57,753 nt of DNA from Bacteroidales bacterium (GTDB lineage: Bacteria; Bacteroidota; Bacteroidia; Bacteroidales; UBA932), in contig JALOCI010000015.1 in assembly GCA_023227835.1 (NCBI GenBank), forward strand, positions 1 to 57,753, in the 5' to 3' direction. The translations under genes were made by a program, and so were the position numbers. Below, piece by piece: positions 35,391 to 47,100 of this stretch (within the stretch, counting starts at the first letter, position 1; each line of letters starts with the position of its first letter). The notes beneath the pieces were generated by a model. The model was not told the DNA's origin. It made no database searches and saw only the letters and a program-made list of their open reading frames with translations.

Positions 35391-37694
35391 TCATTTGATT
35401 ACATTAAAACTCTTCTTGATCAGATCTTCATCTTTGGAGGAAGGTCCAACCATTACCACAAATTCACCCGGCTCTATAACCGATTTATAGTCTTTATCCA
35501 ACATCATAAGCTTATCCGGAGTAATTGTGAATTTGACTTTCTTCGTTTCTCCTGCCTTTAGAGATACTCTTGCAAAATCTTTAAGCTCCTTTACAGGCCT
35601 GGTAAAACTGCTGATTTTGTCACGGATATAGAGTTGAACAATTTCTACCCCGTCCATACTTCCGGAATTTTGCACATTCAGCTCAACATCAACTGACTGC
35701 CCCGGCTTTATCTCTTGTTCTGAAAGTTGCAAATCAGAATAAACATATTTTGTGTATGACAAACCGAAACCGAAAGGATATAAAGGCGTACTCGGTTTAA
35801 CAACATAGGGATGAAAATATTGCGATGGCTTGTGATTGTATATCATCTGAATCTGCCCTGTACTCCTTGGGATTGTAACAGCTAATTTTGCTGATGGATT
35901 AACCTTTCCGAACAGTATTTCGGCAATGGCATCACCTCCACACATTCCCGGTTCCCATGCATTCAGAATTGCCGGCAGATTTTCCTCTGCCCACTCGAAT
36001 GCAAGTGGCCTGCCTGTAATAAAAATCAAAACAGTAGGTTTTCCTGATGCCGCCACTCTTTTAATAAGCTCTTCCTGAAGCCCCACAAGCTGATTATCCG
36101 AACGGTCAGTATCCTCACCTCCCGTACGTTCTGTCCAACGGGCTCTGACCATATATTCACCTGCCACAACTATATTAAGATCGCTTCTCCTGGCTTCGCG
36201 CTCTGCCTCCTGAACCTTAGCCGGATCCATATTTCTGGGATCCCATCCCTGATCTACAAATGTAATCTTCCGGTCACCTGTAATATTGCGAATTCCTTCA
36301 AGAATTGTAGTGACATTCTCAGGTTTCTGAGGTGCCGACCAGTCTCCGAGAATATTCATATCATCGGCGTTTATGCCTGTTACCATTATTCTCTTGTATT
36401 TATCTGCAGACAATGGTAGCAGCCCATTGTTTTTCAGAAGCACAACAGAGTTTCTTGCCGCCTCAAGGGCTGTTGCCCTGTGTTCCTTACAGAGCCTTAT
36501 CTGCATAGACTCCTTGATATCGGCATACGGTTTTTCAAAAAGTCCGAGGCGGAATTTAAGCGTTAGTATCTTTCGCACTGATTTGTCAATTCTGCTTTCA
36601 GGTATCCTCCCTTCGCGCACCAACTCACACACATATTCGTTCCAATGAATTCCGTGCATATGCATATCCACTCCGGCCATAATTGATTGATAAAAGGACT
36701 CTTTGATATCCGGTGCAATACCATGCACATCATAAAGATGCTCGATATCCATCCAGTCACTTATGACAAGTCCTTCAAAACCCCACTCCTTCTCAAGCAC
36801 GGCTGTCAGAAGCCAGCTGTTTGCATGGCAAGGCATTCCGTTCAATTCATTATGAGACGGCATCAGAGTAAGGGCACCTGCATCCACACCAGCTTTGAAA
36901 GGGGGAAAGAAAACCTCCCTGACAGTTCTTTCTGACAGGTCAGCAGGAGACCCATTCGTACCGTTTACAGGCTGACTCCCCCCGACAAAATGTTTAATAC
37001 ATGCAAGTACACCATCATAATTACTAAGGTCTCCTTGGTAACCTTTCACACTCTGTATCCCCATCATTGTTACCAGGTACGGATCTTCTCCATAAGTCTC
37101 ACCAACCCTTCCCCATCTTGGATCACGAGCTACTTCCACGTTGGGATTAAAGGTCCAGTGCATATTCATGGCTCTCATCTCTTTTGCAGTCTGCCTGGCA
37201 ATCTTGTACGCCATTGCTGTGTCGAAAGACGAAGCCAGACCAATGTTTGTCGGATAAACTGTATTATCCGGGGCATTGGCGTTCCCATGAATGGCATCTA
37301 TTCCGAAAAGGATAGGTATCTGAAGTCTGCTTTTCATTGCAAGAGATTGCAGATAATTTGCCTCCTCAATTGTAAGGACATGAAGAAAAGAACCTATTAA
37401 CCCCTCCTCTGTCCACTTCTCAATCACCGGAGCGGGAAAACCCGGATAGAAGGCCAATGCTGTGTTTGTTTTTAGCTGGTCCTCCGTAAGGCTCTTCTCA
37501 TTAGCCTTTATATGCTCCACTCCTACAAACTGATTCATCTGCCCTACCTTCTCCTCCAAAGTCATTCTTTTAAGAAGGTCCTCAACTCTTTTACCAACAG
37601 GAACATTCGGATCTTTGTAAATCTCCTTTGACGTTCCTCCACATGAACAAATTGCCATAATAGAAACTATCAGTATAAAATATTTTATTTTCAT
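35391..37694 (-). CDS. GH3 beta-glucosidase-type enzyme, lipoprotein
   Basis: The 767-residue enzyme has a GH3 N-terminal barrel, alpha/beta sandwich and C-terminal fibronectin-III-like domain (ELNVQNSGSMDGVEIVQLYI). The nucleophile is Asp313 (LVISDWMDIEHL); KHFVGGS and the RDPRWGR motif bind substrate. The first Met of the frame (37724) lies inside the preceding gene; the ATG at 37694 gives a proper lipoprotein signal (MKIKYFILIVSIMAICSC). In a glucomannan pathway it would remove terminal beta-linked glucose from mixed Glc/Man oligosaccharides in the periplasm. Confidence 0.92.
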   Translation of the reverse strand: MKIKYFILIVSIMAICSCGGTSKEIYKDPNVPVGKRVEDLLKRMTLEEKVGQMNQFVGVEHIKANEKSLTEDQLKTNTALAFYPGFPAPVIEKWTEEGLIGSFLHVLTIEEANYLQSLAMKSRLQIPILFGIDAIHGNANAPDNTVYPTNIGLASSFDTAMAYKIARQTAKEMRAMNMHWTFNPNVEVARDPRWGRVGETYGEDPYLVTMMGIQSVKGYQGDLSNYDGVLACIKHFVGGSQPVNGTNGSPADLSERTVREVFFPPFKAGVDAGALTLMPSHNELNGMPCHANSWLLTAVLEKEWGFEGLVISDWMDIEHLYDVHGIAPDIKESFYQSIMAGVDMHMHGIHWNEYVCELVREGRIPESRIDKSVRKILTLKFRLGLFEKPYADIKESMQIRLCKEHRATALEAARNSVVLLKNNGLLPLSADKYKRIMVTGINADDMNILGDWSAPQKPENVTTILEGIRNITGDRKITFVDQGWDPRNMDPAKVQEAEREARRSDLNIVVAGEYMVRARWTERTGGEDTDRSDNQLVGLQEELIKRVAASGKPTVLIFITGRPLAFEWAEENLPAILNAWEPGMCGGDAIAEILFGKVNPSAKLAVTIPRSTGQIQMIYNHKPSQYFHPYVVKPSTPLYPFGFGLSYTKYVYSDLQLSEQEIKPGQSVDVELNVQNSGSMDGVEIVQLYIRDKISSFTRPVKELKDFARVSLKAGETKKVKFTITPDKLMMLDKDYKSVIEPGEFVVMVGPSSKDEDLIKKSFNVIK

Positions 37695-37698
37695 ATTG

Positions 37699-39108
37699 TC
37701 AATTCTTAAAATCAGGAAGTTCATCCCGTGTTACTATGAAACTGCTCTGGAAAGCATAATTCCAGTACTCTCCGTTATATGATGCCTTTTTTGTATAGTC
37801 TCCGTACCAAGGCATGAAATATGACCACTTATCGCCGTTTGACTGCATCTGAGCAGGGTCCGGAATATGACCGCACTCAGACAGGGTTACAATCTTCCGG
37901 CTTCCGGCTATCAACGCCGTTTTCTTGAAAAAATCGACATGTGAGCCGTGAGCAACCACATCATCATATATATCAATACCGATAATATCTGCATACTCTC
38001 TTCCCGGGTACCAGCTTGTAGCGTCGGCATACCACAGATAGTCGTAATTATCCAGATTTACAGTCCATACCCAGATAAGGTTATTCAGTCCATGATATGT
38101 GACAAGCCTTTCATACATGGTTTTCCAAAGCTGGACACATGCCGTAGCTCCCTTTGAACCCCACCAGAACCAGTCACCGTATCTGTACGAACCTTCAGCT
38201 TCATGTAATGGTCTCCAGATAACAGGAACTCCTGCGTTTTTAAGTCTTTTGAGAAATACAGCAACACTATCAATATCTTTTATCATGTCCTTGTATTGCG
38301 AGGAGTTTACATCAGAAATCTTTGACACATCAAATGTTGTCTTGTCTGAGTAAAACTGATCCGTAGCGCGTGAAGGGTCCAGCCAATGCCACATTATAGC
38401 CACCAATCCGCCGTTATTCCAATAATCTATTGCATTTGACACCATGGCATCATAATCAACCCAAGAGTCAAAACTTGTCCCTTTCCTTGTATAGTGAATA
38501 AGGTCAAAACATGTTATTGCCGGCCATTTGCCTGTCTTATCATGCACCCAGACTGCGTTATCTGTGTTCCAGTTCACCTCGGCCATAGTTCCGGAGAGAC
38601 ATTTGCTTCCGAAATTGCTCCTGAGGTAATTGTATACATTTTTTACCTGAGCTGATGCATTCGGATTAACAGGGGTTGCATCGATATTCCATGTGATAGT
38701 CTGAGGTATTTCAGGGTTTGCAACAACCTCCTTCTCCGTCTGAAAACTTATAGTGTAGGTCTCTGCGGGAGCATTGTCATTTTTATTCAGAATACTTCCG
38801 GAGGGGATTTTGAGTATATACGTTTTGTCATACTCAAGACTCCCGAATCTGATTGCCACACTCTTGTTTGTAGCTGTGGCCGTTGCCTTGAGTGAGCCGA
38901 CGGTTATGTCAGCCGTTGAAGAAACTTTTACCGGCACAGAGTACAGCAGGGTTATTACTCCTAGATTCACACCCACAGTTTCACTTTCAGAAATAGATAT
39001 AGTCTCTACTTTGGGCGTTATTCCGGGTATCTCAGAAGGTTCATTTTTGCTACACGCACTTAGTAAAATCAGGACAAACAGTGCAGCTAAACATGGAAAT
39101 CGGTTCAT
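37699..39108 (-). CDS. GH26 endo-beta-mannanase with N-terminal Ig-like domain, lipoprotein
   Basis: The 469-residue protein has a lipoprotein signal (LILLSACS, Cys19), an Ig-like (SbsA/Big5-type) domain at about 30-125, and a GH26 barrel from about 140. The acid/base is Glu303 (WRPLHEAEG) and the nucleophile Glu411 (VTLSECGH). The extra domain and position directly after the surface glycan-binding genes suggest a cell-surface enzyme making the first cuts, complementing the second GH26 gene downstream. It starts 17 bp after the preceding gene's stop. Confidence 0.9.
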   Translation of the reverse strand: MNRFPCLAALFVLILLSACSKNEPSEIPGITPKVETISISESETVGVNLGVITLLYSVPVKVSSTADITVGSLKATATATNKSVAIRFGSLEYDKTYILKIPSGSILNKNDNAPAETYTISFQTEKEVVANPEIPQTITWNIDATPVNPNASAQVKNVYNYLRSNFGSKCLSGTMAEVNWNTDNAVWVHDKTGKWPAITCFDLIHYTRKGTSFDSWVDYDAMVSNAIDYWNNGGLVAIMWHWLDPSRATDQFYSDKTTFDVSKISDVNSSQYKDMIKDIDSVAVFLKRLKNAGVPVIWRPLHEAEGSYRYGDWFWWGSKGATACVQLWKTMYERLVTYHGLNNLIWVWTVNLDNYDYLWYADATSWYPGREYADIIGIDIYDDVVAHGSHVDFFKKTALIAGSRKIVTLSECGHIPDPAQMQSNGDKWSYFMPWYGDYTKKASYNGEYWNYAFQSSFIVTRDELPDFKN

Positions 39109-39125
39109 ATGGTATTAATTCATCA

Positions 39126-41219
39126 CTATTTATGTTGGTATCTGAAGTTGTCCAGACATATGTTTGCCCAACTGAATGAAGATGAGTTGATAAACATACC
39201 TGTATCAAACTTACCTGTCGCAGGGGCCGAAGATATTCCCAAGGTAGGAAAATCAACTGTCATGGTCATCCAGCCACCTCCGGTAGAACATGTCACCCCG
39301 TCAGAAGCCAGTGGGAAGAAGCCACTCGTACACCAACCCCAGTTTCCGGCAAGTGCCATTTGTACTGCATAAGCTCCTAGTACAAAGTCGCTGGTTACTT
39401 TTATATCATATTTTAGCACATAATCATTTATATTCGGACATCCGGGGAGAATTATATTATTGTTTGCCCAGATCCACACGCCACTCAGTGCTCCTGTTGC
39501 AGATCCTTTATAGTATCTGTTGCCATCCTCACTCACGATGCTTCCTACACCTCCCCAGAGGCCCCATTCCCAGCTTACATCCTCAAAGTCCGCAAATACC
39601 AGTGAAGGATCAACGATTGGTTCCTGGCCTGTCAATGAAATTGTATTAGTAGTGAGAACCTCACTGCCTTCATAAGGAACCAGCCTTATATGCTGCGCTC
39701 CGAGAGGGGCTGTCTTAGGAATTGTGAATGTCAGTGTAGAGTACGTCCTTGTGGAGTAGGTAGTCACTTTCACTGTCCCAAAGTATACGCTTTCTACATT
39801 GTTTAAATTCATACCTGTAAGTGTAATCTCTTCACCCGGTCTTGCCTTGGCCGGCATTGTCAAAACTGTAGGTTTTGTAGCAGGGGTTACTGTCACCTGT
39901 GAAGCCGATGTTACACTTGTTCCGTTAGGAAGTGAGATAACTAGGTCACCGCTGGTTGCAGTCAGAGGAACCGATATAAGTATGGCTGTGAGATTCTGCG
40001 AAACAATAGTACATACTGTTCCATTGATCTTTACACCATCTGCAAGATCAAGATTTGTTCCTGCCACAGTGATTTGCTCTCCGGCTATGATAGACATCGG
40101 AGTTATTGAAGCAATCTGTGGTTTGACGAGTGTAACCGAAGGTGTAACCACGCTCTTTCCTGCAGCAGTTGTGAGTGTTATCACACCATCTACGGCTGTC
40201 GCCGGTATTGTAGTCGTGAGTGAAGTTGTAGTTTTTGTAAATGTAGCATCTTCCTTAGTAGGGAAAGAGAGAGATGTCACCAGATCCAGATCGGCACCGG
40301 TTATGGTTATAGAGTTGCCGGCCTTGAAGACTGTCCCTGCGGCAAAACCCAGAGACGAAGGAACAACAAGTGTTACTGACTGGGTACTTGTAACATCCAG
40401 TCCGGACAAAGATGTAAGAGTAACAGGCCCGTCTTTTGCGTTGGTTGGTACAACAACCTCTATTTTTGTGCTTGCAAGTGATTTGAATTCTGCCTTGTCC
40501 AATTTAGCTCCGCCTGTAAATGTAACACTCTTCACAACACCCAGGTTTGTACCTGTTATTGTCAGTGTCTGACCTGCCTTTACAGGAGTTATCGGAGAGA
40601 TGGATGCAATTGCATGTTGGGTGATTGTCAGCTGTTGATCCGAATATAGCTCATTCCCGCTGACATCCTTAACTATTATCTTTCCACTCTTGGCAGCAAG
40701 GGGCACATTTACCTCTATCTTAGTCCGCGACTTAGAAATAAAATCCGCTTCAGAAACCTCTGCTCCGCTGTTGAAAACAACAGAAACAATATTATTCAGA
40801 TAGTCCCCGTTTATTGTAACAACATCACCCGCCTTGATTGCAGTAAGAGGTGCAATGGATGATATAGAGTATGGCTCTGAGTATGACAGCTGAGCTTTGG
40901 ATGTTATAGATCCGTTACGATAGTTGACTATAATTTGCCCTACTTCTGCATTTTGAGGTACCAATACAGAGATTTTATCAGAGCTGATGACATTTATGTC
41001 TGTTATGGTGATACCTGAAGGAATTACCACACTCTCAACCTTATCCAGATTTGTCCCTATAAGTGTAAGCTCAGTTCCCCTAAGAACAGGACAAGGTCCG
41101 AATGCCTCAAGCATAACGCTTCCGGTCTCTTCATCCTTCTGGCAACCGGCAAGGAGCAACAGGCTCCCCACACAAGAAAGGAGAATCAATATCAGATTGT
41201 TATATATATTTCTCTTCAT
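39126..41219 (-). CDS. Surface glycan-binding protein with about six IPT/TIG domains (SGBP-B type)
   Basis: The 697-residue lipoprotein (LLLLAGC, Cys26) contains about six tandem IPT/TIG Ig-like domains of ~80 residues, each opening with a form of I-P-xxAGxxxTITGxNL. A ~160-residue C-terminal domain (FADFEDVSWEWGLWGG to the end) is rich in Trp and fits the glycan-binding domain of SGBP-B proteins. It would hold mannan at the cell surface for the SusC/SusD complex. The repeats act as a stalk. Binding specificity is inferred from the cluster. Confidence 0.85.
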   Translation of the reverse strand: MKRNIYNNLILILLSCVGSLLLLAGCQKDEETGSVMLEAFGPCPVLRGTELTLIGTNLDKVESVVIPSGITITDINVISSDKISVLVPQNAEVGQIIVNYRNGSITSKAQLSYSEPYSISSIAPLTAIKAGDVVTINGDYLNNIVSVVFNSGAEVSEADFISKSRTKIEVNVPLAAKSGKIIVKDVSGNELYSDQQLTITQHAIASISPITPVKAGQTLTITGTNLGVVKSVTFTGGAKLDKAEFKSLASTKIEVVVPTNAKDGPVTLTSLSGLDVTSTQSVTLVVPSSLGFAAGTVFKAGNSITITGADLDLVTSLSFPTKEDATFTKTTTSLTTTIPATAVDGVITLTTAAGKSVVTPSVTLVKPQIASITPMSIIAGEQITVAGTNLDLADGVKINGTVCTIVSQNLTAILISVPLTATSGDLVISLPNGTSVTSASQVTVTPATKPTVLTMPAKARPGEEITLTGMNLNNVESVYFGTVKVTTYSTRTYSTLTFTIPKTAPLGAQHIRLVPYEGSEVLTTNTISLTGQEPIVDPSLVFADFEDVSWEWGLWGGVGSIVSEDGNRYYKGSATGALSGVWIWANNNIILPGCPNINDYVLKYDIKVTSDFVLGAYAVQMALAGNWGWCTSGFFPLASDGVTCSTGGGWMTMTVDFPTLGISSAPATGKFDTGMFINSSSFSWANICLDNFRYQHK

Positions 41220-41227
41220 AATTTACT

Positions 41228-42412
41228 CTATTTTATTTTTACAATACGCATGTTATCTAACCACATCTTTACAGGATAAGTTCCATCTGCAGCTCCGAAG
41301 AACATACCGTGGAGATCCACAAGGTCGCTCAGACCCGGAATTACTCTAGAGTTTTCCGATTCATCCTTACTGTAAATAAAGTCTTTCAATGGCAATGTAA
41401 CAGTTACCCAACCGTTGGTGACATAATTGGTCTTTACCCCGTTAACAAGGTATGGTCTCCAGTGGTACTGTGCATCTGCCCCGTCAACATTATGAGTTCC
41501 TGCAGTTTTTGTAAACCAGAGTAAGAACGGAGTATCATGCCACTCCTGACAATTACATTCAAATCTCAGAGCGTAATCAGAAACCTCTCCGGTCGTAACA
41601 ATCGGAGTCCTGTCAGGCCTTGCATAATAAAGCTGTATTGAATTAGAAGGCCAGGCCCACGAACCGGTTGTACCTTCGAATTTAATATACTGACCATCAA
41701 GTGCTCCTGTTGTTCCAAAGTCACTTAATCCCCAGGCATTCCATAGAGAGGTATTCTCTCCGTTTATGAATAAACCTTGTGAATCTCTGAATGTGAATTG
41801 TGAGCGGCCTTTCCCATAGAGTGATGTCACAACGATAGTACCCGGAAGAGCTCCGGAAGGAACCACACAGGTTATGTTTTCAGTAGTGAAACTGGTCACT
41901 TCGGCATGAAGATTTCCAGGGAAAAGCACATCTATCTGATTGTTGGCATCCTTGAAGAAGTAGTTACCATAAATAGTAACCGCAGAGCCGTCTTTGGCCC
42001 ATTCACAGCTTATAGATTTCACCGACGGAGATGGTATTACAACTGCGAACGAGTATTCGCACTCCTTTCCCTTTTTGGTTTTCAGAACCATTTTGTTTGT
42101 AACCTCATCCGGCATTGAGCCAGGAACGGTTACAATAATGGATTTATCGGTAATGTAGCAAGGATTCAATTTAGCTTTCTGGTCATTGAACCATATCTCG
42201 TTTACTCCGGAGAATCCTTCACCTATAATTGCAATCGTGCTTCCCATAGCTGCACTGGCAACCAATGAATCTGCAACTGCAGCTTCAGTCGGTCGAACAT
42301 ATTTGACTACCGGTGTGGCATTGCTTTCCAGCCCCTCCTCTTTTTGGCAAGAAGCCAGGAAAAGTATTGCCGATGCAACGACTAATAATATATATCCTAA
42401 TTTTGTTCTCAT
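41228..42412 (-). CDS. Surface glycan-binding protein with IPT/TIG domains (shorter paralogue)
   Basis: The 394-residue lipoprotein (ILFLASC, Cys22) has two IPT/TIG-type domains and a C-terminal domain with Trp-rich strands (NAWGLSDFGTTGALDGQYI, GSWAWPSN) homologous in layout to the end of the gene that follows. It occupies the SusE/SGBP-A place directly after susD (13-bp gap). Together the two proteins give short-stalk and long-stalk binders. Confidence 0.82.
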   Translation of the reverse strand: MRTKLGYILLVVASAILFLASCQKEEGLESNATPVVKYVRPTEAAVADSLVASAAMGSTIAIIGEGFSGVNEIWFNDQKAKLNPCYITDKSIIVTVPGSMPDEVTNKMVLKTKKGKECEYSFAVVIPSPSVKSISCEWAKDGSAVTIYGNYFFKDANNQIDVLFPGNLHAEVTSFTTENITCVVPSGALPGTIVVTSLYGKGRSQFTFRDSQGLFINGENTSLWNAWGLSDFGTTGALDGQYIKFEGTTGSWAWPSNSIQLYYARPDRTPIVTTGEVSDYALRFECNCQEWHDTPFLLWFTKTAGTHNVDGADAQYHWRPYLVNGVKTNYVTNGWVTVTLPLKDFIYSKDESENSRVIPGLSDLVDLHGMFFGAADGTYPVKMWLDNMRIVKIK

Positions 42413-42425
42413 AATCGTTTACTGT

Positions 42426-44129
42426 TTATTTACTTGCATAATAATCTACGGCCGGCTCGTTCAGTATCGGGGCCTTTGTCGTTACAGCCGCAGGTAATGG
42501 AATAAACATTGATGTCTGATTAAAGACAATGTTATTTACTCTGGAGTTATAGTCATTGACATCTGAGAGCGTCTGCCAGGAGAGTTTATAATTTTGTTTG
42601 TTGTTCTCAAAAACATACTTGTCGGCTGTACTCATCTCATTGTATCCAGTAGTGAAGTCAAGTCTGTATATCTGATCCCGGTTCATGCTGTTCAGATAAG
42701 TATATGCAGCATTGGCATCTCTGTAATAGTAGCGTTTGATATCCATCCAGTTGATGCCCTCAAATGCAAATTCCTTACGGCGTTCCTGAATCAGCTTGTC
42801 AAATGTTAGTGGTGACTGAAGTGCTGACAACTTGGCTCGAGACCTTATATCATTAACATATTCCAAAGCTTTTGCTTCATTTGTCGAAGAGGCGGTACCA
42901 ATGCAGGCTTCAGCATATACCATGTAGACATCCGAGAGTCTGAGAAGATATATATTATTGCCTGCATCCTGATTAAGTCCGACCTTATTGTCGCAATCGG
43001 CAGCCTTTCCAATCACATACTTTTTAATATGAGCGAGAACCTCGTTTGCAGACTCTACTTTTGTATCGATAGCTGCAGGATCCCGGTATGTATATTTGTA
43101 TGTGTATCCTCCGTTCGCCTTATCCAGGTTGGAATAGTAATCCCCGTTTGTCATGTAAACGGTTTTACGACGTGCATCTCCCTGCTCATATATATTCTGA
43201 AGCGACAAAGTCGGACCCTTGCCTGCTCCCCATGTCTGATCTGCTATACGGGAGCTTCTTGAAAAATTAACATTACGGGAACTTCCGTCGCCATACTCTC
43301 CTGTCATGCATTGTATTGCAATAAGGGATTCGCTGCTGTTATTTGCCGCAACATCAAACATAGTGCTGTAATCGCTCCACAGCTTAAGTCCGCTTGTTTC
43401 AATCACATCGGCGGCCAACTCTTTAGCCTCAGCATAATATTCGACGGATTTTTCATAAGCAGCCCTTGTAAGGTACACCTTTGCAAGCATCCCTTTTGCA
43501 CTCCATTTGGTAACACGTCCGGGTTCATCTGTTGCAGGAAGGTACTGAACAGCAAATTCAAGGTCCTCACACATGAAACGATAGAGGTTCGATTGAAGAT
43601 TCTTGTGCACGTATATTGCTGCAGGATTACTTGATGTAATAAGCACTGTTGAGTTCTCTATTATAGGAACTTCACCCCAGTACTCTGCAAGGAAGTAATA
43701 TGCAGTAGCTCTGATGCACTTAGCCTCAGCTATGGCACGGTTTATTGCATCTTCCGAAACTCCGTTGCTTCTAGCAGGAGCAGGCATATCATTGATAATT
43801 GAGTTTGCAAAAGAGACAACCCTGTAAAGACCGGTCCATCCGGTATTGTTGTATGTATTACCGGCACCGACTTTGTTGTAATAATAGTGTCCCTCCTGAT
43901 CGTATGTATAGTAAAGGTCTCCAGCCAGTTCATCCCCGGCAAGCCACATGAATTGGCTGTGGAAATCCCACCAGACTTTTCCATAAAGAGAGGCTGTATT
44001 TGCCCTCAATGCAGTTTCACTAGTATAGTAATTGTCGGCAACTAATGAATCTTGCGGAGTAACTGTCAGGAAATCATCACATGAAGTGAAGAGAACTACT
44101 GACATTATTATAATAAATATTTTTTTCAT
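42426..44129 (-). CDS. susD: SusD/RagB-family glycan-binding lipoprotein
   Basis: The 567-residue protein begins MKKIFIIIMSVVLFTSCDDFL, a typical SusD lipoprotein signal (Cys17) followed by the conserved DDFLTVTPQD. TPR-like helices and the C-terminal RRKEFAFEGINWMDIKRY motif identify the family. It forms the lid of the SusC channel and delivers oligosaccharides. The frame's first Met at 44162 lies within susC; the ATG at 44129 is the real start. Confidence 0.94.
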   Translation of the reverse strand: MKKIFIIIMSVVLFTSCDDFLTVTPQDSLVADNYYTSETALRANTASLYGKVWWDFHSQFMWLAGDELAGDLYYTYDQEGHYYYNKVGAGNTYNNTGWTGLYRVVSFANSIINDMPAPARSNGVSEDAINRAIAEAKCIRATAYYFLAEYWGEVPIIENSTVLITSSNPAAIYVHKNLQSNLYRFMCEDLEFAVQYLPATDEPGRVTKWSAKGMLAKVYLTRAAYEKSVEYYAEAKELAADVIETSGLKLWSDYSTMFDVAANNSSESLIAIQCMTGEYGDGSSRNVNFSRSSRIADQTWGAGKGPTLSLQNIYEQGDARRKTVYMTNGDYYSNLDKANGGYTYKYTYRDPAAIDTKVESANEVLAHIKKYVIGKAADCDNKVGLNQDAGNNIYLLRLSDVYMVYAEACIGTASSTNEAKALEYVNDIRSRAKLSALQSPLTFDKLIQERRKEFAFEGINWMDIKRYYYRDANAAYTYLNSMNRDQIYRLDFTTGYNEMSTADKYVFENNKQNYKLSWQTLSDVNDYNSRVNNIVFNQTSMFIPLPAAVTTKAPILNEPAVDYYASK

Positions 44130-44148
44130 TTGTCTGCATTTTAATAGA

Positions 44149-47100
44149 TTAGAAACCAACATTAATACCCAGCGTAAACATACGCGGTGTAGGATAACGC
44201 CCTCGGTCTATGTTTTGAAGCAGTGAGCTTTGGTTATATGCTCCTATCTCCGGATCATAGCCGGAATACTTGGTGAATGTGTGCAGGTTTTGTCCGTTGA
44301 TATAAACCTTTAGATTCTTTAAATGAATCTTCTTTGCAAATTGTTCAGGGACAATGTAAGATACAGATAGGTTTTGTACACGTAGGTAAGAGCCATCCTC
44401 TATAAATCTTGTGGACATCCTGTTATTTCGGTTGAAATCGTTTGTCGCAGGACGAGGTACTGTTGTTCCGGGATTGATCAGATATGCTTTCCCGTTACCA
44501 TCGGTACCGATCTGGGCACGGTTACTTACAGCAGAACTCTGATTATCCCATAATGATGTCATGCTCTCTGTACGCGATCTCGCAAAATTCAATATATCCG
44601 CCCCGTATGAACCTGTCAATACCAGGCCAATCTCCCAGTTCTTGTATAAAGTGAATGTATTAGAAAATCCGAATGTGAAATCAGGATTAGGATCACCAAT
44701 CTTGCGCTGGTCTTTATCGTCAATGGTTCCGCTATTATCCAGATCTTTGAACTTAATATCACCGACATATACACCTGTATTCTTGTTTATCAGGTTAGTG
44801 CCCGGATTGGAAGGATCTTCCACCTGAACCGGACTGTCAAGGATATCCTGTTCACTCTCAAAGAGTCTGTCAACAATATAGCCGTAGAAAACGCCAATAG
44901 GCTGACCTACCTTAATCATTGTAGCATTCTGGAATTCGGACAACCAGTCTATACTGCCGTACAATATCTGCGAATTGTCGTTCAATGACATTACTTTATT
45001 TCTATTAATAGATACTGTCAGATTACTGGTCCAATTGAAGTTATCCCTGTCAAAGTTCACAGTGTTAAGCGCTATGTCAATACCTTTATTCCTGGTTTTA
45101 CCGATATTTACCATCGGCGTGGCTATATCGTTATAAGTTGTCGTGCCACCAAGATATGACGGAACAGATACCTGAAGCAGCAGGTCTTTTGTATCCTTCT
45201 GGTATACATCAAGTACAAGAGATATTCTTCCTTTGAAGAGTGAGAGATCTACACCTGCATTTATCTGCTCTGAAGCCTCCCATCTCAGGTCAGGATTAGC
45301 GATGTTTTCCATACGGTATGCTGTACCCATCGGAGTTGTCATAGTAAACATACCCGATCCGTAAAGATAGGTGCCGATGTTCGAGCTTCCTACCTGGCCA
45401 TATCCGGCACGAAGCTTAAGATTTGAGATTGTTTGATTGTCTTTCAGGAATCCCTCGTTGCTCATTCTCCATGCAGCAGCCACTGAGGGGAAGTATCCCC
45501 ATTTGTGGTTTGCGCCGAATTTTGATGATGCATCTGCACGCAGTGTGGTTGTAAGCAAGTAGCGTTCATCGTAGTTATAATTCAACCGTCCGAAAACCGA
45601 CATTGTTGTGACTCTGTCCATCCATCCGCTGTTTGATACAAAGTCTCCGTCAGTTGTTGCAATATGAATATTGTTGCTTGACAGATTCTGCTTTATTATC
45701 CTGTGACCTGACCAGTCGCTTGCAGAAGCCTCGACACCTGCCATAAATGTGATATGATTCTTAACTCCAATATTCTTGTCGTATGTAGCATAATTCTTCC
45801 ATATCCAGTATGTTGACTGATCGTTTCTTTGCATAAGCTGGTTGATATCGTTGGAAATCACACCGAACGAATAGGTAGGGACGAAACAGTAGTTATTGTT
45901 GTTTGAGAAATCATAACCATACTCTGAACGAAGTGTCAGGTTTTTGAGAATTGTTGCATTGAGATAGAAATTTCCCATAACCCTGTTCCGGATATACTCG
46001 TTGTTCTTCATGAGAGCCAGCCATACAGGATTATACTGAGATGCTCCGTTCACATCATTCGGACCTGCCCACGTACCGTCAAAGTTATAGACAGGAATGT
46101 TCGGCTGCATGGTAAGAGCCTGGAGTATAACTCCGTCTACTCCGTCATTGTTTGTTATTGTCTCCTCTGTATGCGTGAATGCCAATGACCCTCCGATTTT
46201 GAGCCATTTATACGGGCTTCCGTCTACATTGAGGCGAGAGTTAAACCTGTCAAATGCAGAGCCTATCACAACTCCTTCCTGAGACATATAACCACCGCTT
46301 GCAGCGAACTGAACCATGTCATTACCCCCTGTCAGGGATATCTGATGAGAGCTCATTACTGCGGTGCGGAATATCTCGTTCTGCCAATCAGTACCGGATC
46401 CGAGAATTGAAGGGTCTTTATACGCATCATCCGGTTGTTGTTGTATAAAATCTCCAAGTTCTACCTGATATTTGGCATACTCCCTGAGATTCATCATGTC
46501 AAGCTTTTTACCAACCTGCTGAACGGCAGCATATCCGTCGTATGAGATTGTAACAGCACCAGCTTTTCCTCTTTTGGTTGTTACCAGGATAACACCGTTG
46601 GCACCATTAGCACCGTATATTGCAGTTGCCGAAGCATCTTTCAATACGTCTATTGATACAATATCTGAAGGCGCAATGGTAGATAGCGGATTAACATACT
46701 TCTGACCATTTGAACCTCCAGCCCAGGAAAAGCCGCCAATCTCCTTGCCCTCTCCCGAAAAAGGAATACCGTCAATGATATAAAGAGGCTCATTCGAGTT
46801 GTTAATGGAACTCGCCCCTCTGACACGAATAGAGGCTGCAGCTCCCGGAGCTCCTGAGTTCTGTGTAATCTGAACTCCAGCCACCTTGCCTTGCAGCATC
46901 TGATCTACATTAGTGACGATGCTCTCCCTGAGCTTTCCTCCGCTCACATTGGCAACGGAGCCTGTCAGGTCAGATTTTTTCATTGAACCATAACCGACTA
47001 CTACCACCTGGTCCAGTTCAGCTATAGCCTCCTTCAGAGTCACGTTCAGAATGCTTTTTCCGGCAAGAGGCACGGATAGTTCCTGAAAACCGAGACTTTT

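Noticed and set aside
37695..37724. Longer N-terminus of the GH3 enzyme
   Set aside because: It would overlap the preceding gene and bury the lipoprotein signal; the ATG at 37694 is better.
44130..44162. Longer N-terminus of SusD starting within susC
   Set aside because: The lipoprotein signal begins at the internal Met at 44129.
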